DNA of 7,535 bases, taken from assembly GCA_030064795.1 (NCBI GenBank), contig JASJEI010000400.1:1-7535 (forward strand). The letters are read 5' to 3'. The stretch is from Pleurocapsa sp. MO_226.B13. Lineage in GTDB: Bacteria; Cyanobacteriota; Cyanobacteriia; Cyanobacteriales; Xenococcaceae. The translations under genes were made by a program, and so were the position numbers. The notes beneath the pieces are model-generated. The model was not told the DNA's origin. It was given only the letters and a program-made list of their open reading frames with translations, and searched no databases. Positions 1-6,373 of this stretch are shown one piece after another (position 1 is the first letter of the stretch; each line of letters begins with the position of its first letter).

Positions 1-197
1 TATTCATGCAAGAGATGCCATGAACTGTCGTTCACAACCCAGGGATGAAAATAGAAGAATTAACAAATTTACATTGTTTTAGATTCTATTTTCAAGCTAG
101 GTCTAGTAAATGCTTAATTGTTTACTTGATGTTTTTAGATAACTGAATTGAGTATGCTTAACATATCTAAACATCACTATAAGCATTGCGATCGTTG
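1..197. other. left flank downstream of the dehydrogenase gene, no gene supported
   Basis: No credible complete gene is present; plus-strand frame 2 is open only from the edge to a TAG at 78-80 and its 25 residues are not recognisable. The region has two overlapping small inverted repeats at 3-34, an ATGCTTA/TAAGCAT inverted repeat (154-160, 180-186; 19-nt loop) that could lie in the 3' end of the leftward transcript, and a degenerate HIP1 (188-195). No strong terminator is visible. Confidence 0.55.
3..34. repeat. overlapping small inverted repeats
   Basis: TTCAT+GCA (3-10) pairs with TGC (16-18) and ATGAA (20-24) around a 5-nt loop with one bulged C, making 8 pairs. Overlapping it, TGAAC (21-25) pairs with GTTCA (30-34) around TGTC. 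The two hairpins are mutually exclusive. They might belong to a repeat element or the end of a feature cut off by the window edge. Confidence 0.4.
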
Positions 198-1499
198 CTA
201 CCAAGCCAAACCTTCGTATTCCCAATCCTTCGGTTTTTCTGTGAAAACACCCGCCAAATCTAATATTTTAGTTTTGTGATAGGCTTGCTCTAGTGCCTGA
301 CGAATTTCTTCAGTATTATGAGTAGCCACGGCTAAATCTGTTCCCTCTAAAACTTGTTGAGGAGTAGCTATCAACAATTCTTGAAAATGAGGAATATTTT
401 CTTGAATATAACTTAAATTTGTCCCCATCAAGTGTGCTTGATAAACCGCCGAGTCATAAATTTTTACTTTGCATCCTTCTCCCAGTAAACGTTTAATCAG
501 AGGTACTGTCGGACTTTCTCTCAAATCATCAGTATTTGCCTTGAACGCTAATCCTAGAATCGCAATGTTTCTAACTCCAGCATCTAAAATCTTTTGTACT
601 GCAAGATTTATTTGTAGTTCATTCGTAATAGGAACTGCGTTAATTAATGGAGCAAAAACATTTTTGCTGCGAGCATAGTAAAGTAATGCTCCTAAGTCTT
701 TTGGTAAGCACGATCCCCCATAGGCAAATCCAGGACGCATATAAATAGGGGATATGTTTAACTTTTCATCCTGCACAATGACATTCATTACTTCTCGTCC
801 ATCAACCCCGAAAGCTTTAGAAATTCTGCCTATTTCATTAGCAAAACTGACTTTGGTAGCATGCCAAGTATTAGCAACGTACTTAACCATTTCTGCTACT
901 GTTGGCTTAACTACGAGAATAGGTGCTTTGACTGTTTCATATAGCTGACGCACAGCTTGTTCGGCAATGGAAGATTCAGTACCAATTATAGTATAAGGAG
1001 GGTAGTCATAGTCTTTAATAGCTGAACCCTCCCGCAAAAACTCTGGATTGAAAGCGGTATTAATCAGAGACTTTCCAACAACTCGTTCCATAATATTCTG
1101 GCAATGTTCCAGAGTTCCTGGAGGAACTGTACTGCGTAACATTACTACGTGGGATGTTGCTTTTTTCTTAACTGCTAAAGCAATATCTTTACAAACATTG
1201 ATTACGTAACTCAAATCTGGTTCGCCCTGTGCTATGGGTGGAGTACCTACACTAATTAGGGATATTTCCGTTGTCTTCACCGCAGTTTCGGCATCAGTTG
1301 TTGCATGGATACGACCAGACCGAACTCCTTGTTCCAACAATTCTTCTAAATCAGGTTCGATAATTGGAGATTTACCTTGGTTGATTAAGTCAACTTTATT
1401 TTGACTTATATCAACTCCAACTACCTGATGACCATCTCTTGATAAGCAAGCTGCCGTAACCACGCCTACATAGCCTAAACCAAAAATGCTAATTTTCAT
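198..1499 (-). CDS. AlgD-like nucleotide-sugar 6-dehydrogenase (GDP-mannose or UDP-glucose type)
   Basis: This 433-residue enzyme should oxidise the C6 hydroxyl of a nucleotide sugar to a carboxylate using two NAD+, supplying a uronic-acid donor in the cytoplasm. Seen directly: an N-terminal Rossmann motif GLGYVG (residues 7-12) with the acidic D30 after strand 2; NPEFLREG (151-158); the linker segment AEMVKYVAN (202-210) with the family lysine K206; the catalytic cysteine C264 in GGSCLPKD (261-268); and the C-terminal domain signature GLAFKANTDDLRESP (316-330). Length and cysteine position are close to Pseudomonas AlgD (436 aa, Cys268 from memory), and MRPGFAYGGSCLPKD resembles AlgD more than UDP-glucose dehydrogenases, which usually read GGSCFPKD. 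This favours GDP-mannose as substrate, but specificity is an inference. The ATG at 1499 has AGGA (1509-1512) 9 nt upstream. It is the last gene of the leftward run. Confidence 0.93.
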   Translation of the reverse strand: MKISIFGLGYVGVVTAACLSRDGHQVVGVDISQNKVDLINQGKSPIIEPDLEELLEQGVRSGRIHATTDAETAVKTTEISLISVGTPPIAQGEPDLSYVINVCKDIALAVKKKATSHVVMLRSTVPPGTLEHCQNIMERVVGKSLINTAFNPEFLREGSAIKDYDYPPYTIIGTESSIAEQAVRQLYETVKAPILVVKPTVAEMVKYVANTWHATKVSFANEIGRISKAFGVDGREVMNVIVQDEKLNISPIYMRPGFAYGGSCLPKDLGALLYYARSKNVFAPLINAVPITNELQINLAVQKILDAGVRNIAILGLAFKANTDDLRESPTVPLIKRLLGEGCKVKIYDSAVYQAHLMGTNLSYIQENIPHFQELLIATPQQVLEGTDLAVATHNTEEIRQALEQAYHKTKILDLAGVFTEKPKDWEYEGLAW

Positions 1500-1619
1500 C
1501 TTTTACGATCCTAATTTAATTAATTGAGTCTGACAAATTAGAAGTTACCAACCTTTGAATGAAATGATTTTAATTTTGAAAAACATTGCAATCTTCAAAA
1601 AATAAACTGTAATACCTGA

Positions 1620-2285
1620 TTAAGAACAATGACAAACTACTGTAAAAGTCATAGGGAATAAACCAGGAAAATTGTTATAAATTTTGTAATTAGATGCATT
1701 TGATATTTCTAGCATTCTTCTAATTTTCCTTTTAGACAATAAGAACAAATTGGGTGGTATATAGTTATAATTCTTTTGTCGCCAATTATAAAAAATATTG
1801 TCATTCCAATGTATAAAAAAGACTTGGGTATGAGATTCGATCGGAAAGTATTTATTAGGAGTTGTAAAAAAAACATTCTTCCCTACTCTTAACATTTCAT
1901 TTAAGAAATTTACTTGGGCCTGTTCATCTCCAACATGTTCAATAACGCCGTTACAAAAGATCCAATCGAACTGTTTATCTTGGAAGGGAAAAATATCTCC
2001 TGGATATTGTACAAACTTTTTTCCTGGAAATAATTTATCCATTCCATCAAGGTCTTGTATACCTAGACCAGTGTAATATTCGGAGGAATAAGGAAAATTC
2101 TTCAAGAAATAATTGCGCTGCAATCCCCCTTTTTTCTTCTCGGAAGATACTCCAACATCTAGGACTGTCATTCCTTGATTGCAAAGAAAAAAGAAATGTT
2201 CTAGCTTTTTTTTCCTAGATATTCTCATGATCTTTTCTTGGATTTGATATCGAATCAATCCTCTGATGTTTTTGGTTTTATTCAT
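1620..2285 (-). CDS. class I SAM-dependent methyltransferase of EPS-locus type
   Basis: Likely a Rossmann-fold methyltransferase of the Methyltransf_11 type, seen beside glycosyltransferases in surface-polysaccharide loci; substrate unknown, perhaps a sugar or lipid-linked glycan. Using the ATG at 2285 it has 221 residues. Numbered from an in-frame TTG at 2300 (five residues longer, not preferred), motif I is VLDVGVSSEKKKGG (46-59), which keeps the first DxG but lacks the later glycines of the canonical ExGxGxG. FDWIFCNGVIEHVGD (111-125) is the motif IV region with the EH pair, and FFTTPNKYFPIESHTQVFF (144-162) follows as the usual post-IV block. Neither start has a clear Shine-Dalgarno; a third candidate is the ATG at MRISRKKK (residue 25). 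It lies 49 bp after the GT4 gene and 120 bp before the dehydrogenase. It is markedly more AT-rich than its neighbours (48 of 180 bases are G or C at 1681-1860), suggesting a different origin. Confidence 0.8.
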   Translation of the reverse strand: MNKTKNIRGLIRYQIQEKIMRISRKKKLEHFFFLCNQGMTVLDVGVSSEKKKGGLQRNYFLKNFPYSSEYYTGLGIQDLDGMDKLFPGKKFVQYPGDIFPFQDKQFDWIFCNGVIEHVGDEQAQVNFLNEMLRVGKNVFFTTPNKYFPIESHTQVFFIHWNDNIFYNWRQKNYNYIPPNLFLLSKRKIRRMLEISNASNYKIYNNFPGLFPMTFTVVCHCS

Positions 2286-2334
2286 TGATTTTACAAGCAA
2301 TTTATATGCATTTGATTTTTGTTAATGCAAGGAG

Positions 2335-3582
2335 CTAAAGTTTTTTTGTAATGACATTTAGTTTGGTACTTGTATTTTTAATAATTGTTTTCGAACAGTC
2401 TTTAACTCCATAAGCTTTTAAAAGAATAGGAATTTGATAACGCCACTCCAATTTCTCTTTCATCCGACGCATACCAATTGCTCCCATCTCTTCCCTTTTT
2501 TGGGGGTCGGCTAAAAGTTCGAGAATTTTATCGGCAAAATCAATGGAATCATTGCCTTTGGCATAAACAGACGCTTCCCGTGCAGAATGTCTCCCTTCCA
2601 AAAGATCGAATTGAACTATAGGCTTGCCCATCGCCATATATTCCATAATCTTGTTCATGGTGGACTTGTCGTTATAAGGCATTTTCTTATCGGGATTAAC
2701 GCAAACATCACAGCTTGAAAGTCGCGCTAATAGCTCTGAATCGGGAATCCGCCCCGTAAATTCCACAAACTTACTGACACCTAATTGAACAGCTAAGTTT
2801 TGCATTTGCTCGAACATTGGTCCACTGCCAATTAACATAAAATGAATGTCTTGGCGTTTTCGATCGCAAACAATATGGCGTATTGATTCTAGAAGATAGT
2901 CTATGCCTTCTGGTTCGCCCATCACTCCTAAATAACCTACTAAATATTTCTTATTACGCTTGTAGGTTTCATCAATTGGTAATGGTTGAAAACGGGATAA
3001 ATCTGGTCCACTACGAACCACAAAAACATCCTCGGGTTTTTTATGACCGCGAGTCAAAGCTATCTCACGATAAGATTCGTTAGTAGAAATAACCGTATCG
3101 GCTAGGGCAAAAGTCAAACGTTCTACCAAACGCAATCCATAATAGAATATATCTCTGCGTCCGTATTTGGCTTCGTACATTTCAGGATTGATATCGTGGT
3201 GATCGAAGATTACTTTGCAACCTTTGATTAGCTTGAACCATCCTGCGGTTATAAATAATAGATCTGGGGGATTACAAATATGGATAATGTCAAAACCTCG
3301 TTCTCGCCATACGCGATGAGCTAAATAAAACTCCCAAAATACTGCTGCTGCATATTCGGTTATGTATCCGACCACCGAACTAATCTCTGGAGGCATTGGA
3401 TGACGATATATATGAATATCATCGATTACTTCATAGCTTTTTTCATAACCTTTTCCTTTGGGGCAGATAATAGAGACTTCATATCCTGCTTTGGTTAAGG
3501 TTGTAGCTTCCATCCAAACACGGCGATCGAAAGGAGAGGGAAGATTTTCTACTATTATGAGAACTCGGACAGGACTAATCAT
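2335..3582 (-). CDS. GT4-family (GT-B fold) glycosyltransferase
   Basis: This 415-residue cytoplasmic or peripheral membrane enzyme probably transfers one sugar from a nucleotide donor to a lipid-linked EPS intermediate, retaining the anomeric configuration; donor and acceptor cannot be read from sequence. Seen directly: an N-terminal GT-B half beginning VRVLIIVENLPSPFDRRVW (5-23); FDIIHICNPPDLL (97-109); FDHHDINPEMYEAKYG (126-141), a block typical of WbuB-like GT4 enzymes; the domain linker VVRSGPDLSRFQP (188-200); the C-terminal half from YLVGYLGVMGEPEGIDYLL (213-231); GSGP (252-255); and the donor-site region NDKSTMNKIMEYMAMGKPIV (304-323). Only the second glutamate of the EX7E motif is present (E314); position -8 is K306, which I recall as usual in this subgroup. 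The ATG at 3582 has AGGAG (3593-3597) 10 nt upstream. A 9-bp tandem repeat sits just before that site. Confidence 0.92.
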   Translation of the reverse strand: MISPVRVLIIVENLPSPFDRRVWMEATTLTKAGYEVSIICPKGKGYEKSYEVIDDIHIYRHPMPPEISSVVGYITEYAAAVFWEFYLAHRVWRERGFDIIHICNPPDLLFITAGWFKLIKGCKVIFDHHDINPEMYEAKYGRRDIFYYGLRLVERLTFALADTVISTNESYREIALTRGHKKPEDVFVVRSGPDLSRFQPLPIDETYKRNKKYLVGYLGVMGEPEGIDYLLESIRHIVCDRKRQDIHFMLIGSGPMFEQMQNLAVQLGVSKFVEFTGRIPDSELLARLSSCDVCVNPDKKMPYNDKSTMNKIMEYMAMGKPIVQFDLLEGRHSAREASVYAKGNDSIDFADKILELLADPQKREEMGAIGMRRMKEKLEWRYQIPILLKAYGVKDCSKTIIKNTSTKLNVITKKL

Positions 3583-3592
3583 AATATTAAGA

Positions 3593-3597
3593 CTCCT
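3593..3597 (-). promoter_or_regulatory. Shine-Dalgarno site of the GT4 gene
   Basis: AGGAG on the minus strand ends 10 nt before the ATG at 3582. It is the clearest ribosome-binding site in the window and fixes the start of the glycosyltransferase. Immediately upstream on the sense strand is a tandem pair of ATCAAAACT. Confidence 0.7.
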
Positions 3598-3598
3598 A

Positions 3599-3616
3599 AG
3601 TTTTGATAGTTTTGAT
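3599..3616. repeat. 9-bp perfect tandem duplication (AGTTTTGAT x2)
   Basis: AGTTTTGAT occurs at 3599-3607 and again at 3608-3616 without a spacer, in the 123-bp gap between the lyase and GT4 genes. It touches the GT4 ribosome-binding region. It may be a slippage product or part of a regulatory leader; only two copies are present. Confidence 0.6.
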
Positions 3617-3705
3617 TTAGTTCAAGAAGCGATACCACACCGAAACAATGGTAAATAAAACCTTTCGGATCTCGAACTTGCTAATCTCAACCTGTAAAAT
3701 TCGAC

Positions 3706-5694
3706 TTAATAAGCTACATAATCTGCAACTTTTGTCTTTCTAGAAAAATTATGCTTCAATAAATCCAGAGAATTTTTTAAAACAATGCTGCCTTTGATTT
3801 CGGTACTGCCGACTAACGTAGCTGTTGGTTGCTTGATATTAAAACTAGAAGAATACCATCCTCCATCTGTTTCACCTTGGAGTAAGTTCCACTGAATTTG
3901 TTTATCTAAATAAATAGCCAACAAGCCTGAATGCCACTTGACTAAACAACGCTCTTCTTGCAGAGTGACAGAACATTGAGGAGAAAAATGTAATCGCCAT
4001 TCTATATGGTGTACACCCTTGCCCTGAAGTCGATCCAAAATTTCTAACCCTTGTCGGTTTAGAGTTATTTGCCGGCGATGAATAATTCCTTCATTCATGC
4101 AAGTATAACCATCATGTTCGGCGGTTAATACCGCTCCATCATCAGTTTTTTTCCAATTTAAAACTTTGGTTTTGGCTTTTCTAGTCCAGAGAAATATTCC
4201 TTCTGATTTAGATTGATCCAGGTCATCAATTGTAATAGTATTATGAGCTTTTGTACTACAAAAATAATTACGCCAGTGGTTATCGGTATGGTATACATAA
4301 GTACCAGGATCGACAATAATTGGTACACCGCCGACGCTAAGGGTAAAAGCCAGAGCATCAGCATGACCATGAGCAGCAATAGAAAGAAAGCCTAAATCGC
4401 CTGCATCTGCAAGACAAACAATTTCTTCAGGCTTACCCCGATTTTGAGCGAGAACGTAAAGACCTGCATCTGAAAAAGCGAAAGAACTATTGGGCAAGGA
4501 AATTTTACCTACAGTATCTTTAGCAGGAAAATTTACCAAACTAGCAGCCAAGTAACCAGAATTACGATCGGGCAAAGGTACTTTTGCACAGAGCCACTGC
4601 CGACCCAAACGGAATAACCAATCTGTACGAGAGGATTGATGGGGACGGATTTGAAGTACCATTCCTTCATCGCCATCGCCATATTTAGGCAGATTACCTC
4701 CAACGTCAGTCAAAGGAGGAATAACCTCCAGCATACTTTGCACCAAACTCTTATACTGGTCAGAAATAGCAATTTGATGCATTTCGGCTTCTATACCTGT
4801 CAGCAGAAAAAATTCTGTGGTAAAGATATGGTATGAAAAAGCTTGCTCGCGATTGAGTCCGCTGGGAAAGGTTTGTCTGGATATTTCCTGTTCTAAGATA
4901 TTCCATGATAATGACTGCCAACGCTTTGATAAGGGAAACACTGGCCAATGGCAACTACTAATAAAAAGTCCTGCTATTTCACCAATCAAGTGGTTATTTG
5001 CAGAAGAACCATGAGAATAGTGTTTGGAAATCAGCCATTGATGCCAATATATAGAAGGCCACAATACCCCAGACTCACCAAAAAGTAGCTCGTGAACTTC
5101 ACTACCTCTTAATAAGCGATCGATCCAAACCCAAGAGATGAGACGAATGCCTAACTCAAGAGAACTACTCCAATTGACTCCCAAAGGAAAAGGATTTTTG
5201 GCAATCCAATCTTGAAGTTGTTCTGCTACTGCAAAGGCATATTTTTCTTCTTGAGAAAGTGCATAAGCAGCAGACATTACCGTAAGGTGATGGTGGCGAT
5301 TTTTTTCCCAAATATTTTTAATGTTTCCCACTAAACCAACATCTCTGTAGTTCAAATCCAAAGCAAACATCAGAGGAGCTAACTTATTATTTTGAGGGTC
5401 GAGATGCCAATTTAATGAAGGTTCTCGGCAAGTAATATTTAAAAAATTGTAGTCTCCCCTAAGATAATTTTCAGCTTCATCTAGAAGAGCTTCGTATTCT
5501 AATAAGTTTTCTCCAGCTAAAGAAGATAATTTCCACCAATCTGGGGACACTTTATGAAGTTGGGGATCGGGAGACGTAAAAGAATGACGACTTTTTAAAT
5601 ACTTTTTTACTAGTAGGTAAGATTTTAATCGAGATAGCATCTCTTTAAAAGACATTGCTTTTAAACGTAAAACATACCATTTGACATTTTTCAT
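3706..5694 (-). CDS. heparinase II/III-like polysaccharide lyase
   Basis: A 662-663 residue protein of the heparinase II/III (alginate-lyase-like) type found in bacterial EPS and O-antigen loci. Such enzymes cleave uronate-containing chains by beta-elimination. Seen directly: an N-terminal block KWYVLRLKAMSFKEMLSRLK (6-25, counted from the GTG at 5697); a helical toroid region with SSANNHLIGEIAGLF (231-245) and FSYHIFTTEF (287-296); then KYGDGDEGMV (338-347); and a beta-sandwich C-terminal domain with AAHGHADALAF (441-451), VPIIVDPGTYVYH (458-470) and HNTITIDDLDQS (485-496). By family analogy N234/N235, Y289 and the HGH histidines are candidate catalytic residues. GTG (5697) and ATG (5694) starts are adjacent; I use the ATG, and neither has a clear ribosome site. 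No signal peptide is visible, so a periplasmic role is uncertain. It is the first gene of the leftward run, 123 bp before the GT4 gene. Confidence 0.9.
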   Translation of the reverse strand: MKNVKWYVLRLKAMSFKEMLSRLKSYLLVKKYLKSRHSFTSPDPQLHKVSPDWWKLSSLAGENLLEYEALLDEAENYLRGDYNFLNITCREPSLNWHLDPQNNKLAPLMFALDLNYRDVGLVGNIKNIWEKNRHHHLTVMSAAYALSQEEKYAFAVAEQLQDWIAKNPFPLGVNWSSSLELGIRLISWVWIDRLLRGSEVHELLFGESGVLWPSIYWHQWLISKHYSHGSSANNHLIGEIAGLFISSCHWPVFPLSKRWQSLSWNILEQEISRQTFPSGLNREQAFSYHIFTTEFFLLTGIEAEMHQIAISDQYKSLVQSMLEVIPPLTDVGGNLPKYGDGDEGMVLQIRPHQSSRTDWLFRLGRQWLCAKVPLPDRNSGYLAASLVNFPAKDTVGKISLPNSSFAFSDAGLYVLAQNRGKPEEIVCLADAGDLGFLSIAAHGHADALAFTLSVGGVPIIVDPGTYVYHTDNHWRNYFCSTKAHNTITIDDLDQSKSEGIFLWTRKAKTKVLNWKKTDDGAVLTAEHDGYTCMNEGIIHRRQITLNRQGLEILDRLQGKGVHHIEWRLHFSPQCSVTLQEERCLVKWHSGLLAIYLDKQIQWNLLQGETDGGWYSSSFNIKQPTATLVGSTEIKGSIVLKNSLDLLKHNFSRKTKVADYVAY

Positions 5695-5779
5695 CACTGC
5701 ACTTACACTACCATTTACAATTAGTTGTCAAATTAATCCCACGAACATAAACATAAGTGAGATTTCATGCTAATTATTA

Positions 5780-5798
5780 ATTGTTGATAATCATTAAC
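5780..5798. promoter_or_regulatory. candidate Fur box
   Basis: By hand alignment this 19-mer matches the classic Fur consensus GATAATGATAATCATTATC at 14 of 19 positions, including an unbroken run of 11 (GATAATCATTA at 5786-5796). It lies about 85-105 bp upstream of the lyase start codon. The region is AT-rich, which raises the chance of accidental matches, and no regulator gene is in the window. Confidence 0.3.
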
Positions 5799-5879
5799 AT
5801 CCCATAGATCGCTTTTAACTCAAACCGATTGGCATGCTTTTATATGCGACTAACTATCAACGAAGCAAGTGAAACAAGT

Positions 5880-5929
5880 CCTGCGTTTTCTCATTTTGCC
5901 TATACATAATAAATGATAAATGAGGCAGG
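5880..5929. repeat. bulged inverted repeat (potential hairpin)
   Basis: CCTGC (5880-5884) pairs with GCAGG (5925-5929), and CTCATTT (5890-5896) pairs with AAATGAG (5918-5924), giving 12 base pairs with a 5-nt bulge on the left arm and a 21-nt loop. No T-run follows on either strand, so it does not look like an intrinsic terminator. Confidence 0.5.
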
Positions 5930-5942
5930 TTTGGTCGATCGC

Positions 5943-5974
5943 TCAAATAAAGATTATCTATAATATTTATTTGA
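5943..5974. repeat. 32-bp near-perfect palindrome
   Basis: Arms TCAAATAAA (5943-5951) and TTTATTTGA (5966-5974) are exact reverse complements. Inside them ATTAT (5953-5957) and ATAAT (5960-5964) also pair, with one G/A mismatch (5952/5965) and CT at the centre. That gives 14 complementary pairs out of 15. It lies 13 bp from the preceding inverted repeat. A dimeric DNA-binding protein site or a cruciform/hairpin are both possible. Neither flank has a terminator-like T-run. Confidence 0.65.
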
Positions 5975-6083
5975 AATACGCCTAAAAGTCAAGCAATAAA
6001 TCGAAAAAAAATATAAAAATGCAGGAGCAAAAATCTAAAAACTAGTAAACACAATAGTTGTGGAGATTGTTTTTTAAAATCTT

Positions 6084-6095
6084 ATACTTAAGTAT
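6084..6095. repeat. 12-bp perfect palindrome ATACTTAAGTAT
   Basis: The 12 bases equal their own reverse complement. It lies about 310 bp upstream of the sugar-transferase start. It could be an operator half of the divergent region or a chance event in AT-rich DNA. Confidence 0.5.
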
Positions 6096-6160
6096 GCTAT
6101 GTAACTTGATGATAGTTTCTCAGAATCTTAAGAAAAAATAAATATCAATCAAAATAGTAT

Positions 6161-6180
6161 ATTCTATGTATAATTCTATG
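6161..6180. repeat. 8-bp direct repeat overlapping a TATAAT hexamer
   Basis: ATTCTATG occurs at 6161-6168 and 6173-6180 (period 12). TATAAT (6169-6174) spans the spacer and the first two bases of the second copy, and could be a -10 element for rightward transcription. No good -35 lies 16-18 bp upstream, so the promoter would need an activator or be of another class. Confidence 0.35.
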
Positions 6181-6355
6181 AGAGTAAGATTGTTTTCAAG
6201 TATTTTAAGCTACTTTTATTCAGATATTTAGTAACCTAAGAAATGAAATATTTAATTCTGATACTGCTGAGTTAAAACAATCAAATTGTCAGGACCAGTT
6301 TGTGAAAGTTCGTTCTAGGTTATTTGGTCTGAATTGGTTTTAAAAACTTTGGAAT

Positions 6356-6373
6356 ATTAGTCTAATAGTCTAA
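6356..6373. repeat. tandem TAGTCTAA pair overlapping inverted repeat ATTAG-T-CTAAT
   Basis: TAGTCTAA is duplicated head to tail (6358-6365, 6366-6373), and ATTAG (6356-6360) mirrors CTAAT (6362-6366) around one base. The elements end 34 bp before the sugar-transferase start codon. GGTCTGAA flanks them at 6326-6333 and 6374-6381 (48 bp apart). The placement would suit an operator or a leader element. Confidence 0.4.

Noticed and set aside
154..186. ATGCTTA/TAAGCAT inverted repeat after the dehydrogenase stop codon as a terminator
   Set aside because: A 19-nt loop, a 7-bp stem with only two G/C pairs and no T-tract make an intrinsic terminator unlikely.
469..948. Plus-strand reading frames of 64-69 codons opposite the dehydrogenase gene
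   Set aside because: They are antisense shadows of a conserved gene with no recognisable domain or ribosome site.
1574..1600. TTTTGAA/TTCAAAA inverted repeat with a 13-nt loop between the methyltransferase and dehydrogenase genes
   Set aside because: The stem is almost all A/T, the loop is large and no clear terminator T-run follows the stem on the minus strand; chance is likely in this AT-rich gap.
3458..3658. Plus-strand 66-codon frame overlapping the GT4 start and the gap behind it
   Set aside because: Most of it is antisense to the GT4 N-terminus, and the protein has no recognisable feature.
4158..4379. Minus-strand 73-codon reading frame inside the lyase gene
   Set aside because: It lies fully within the well-supported lyase coding sequence in another frame, and its composition is that of an out-of-frame translation.
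5959..5964. TATAAT as a -10 box within the 32-bp palindrome
   Set aside because: The nearest -35-like sequence (TTGGTC at 5931-5936) leaves a 22-bp spacer, and the hexamer is explained by the palindrome itself.
6158..6174. Possible NtcA site (GTA-N8-TAC) near the TATAAT hexamer
   Set aside because: The second half reads TAT rather than TAC and the downstream spacing to a -10 box does not fit the NtcA promoter arrangement.
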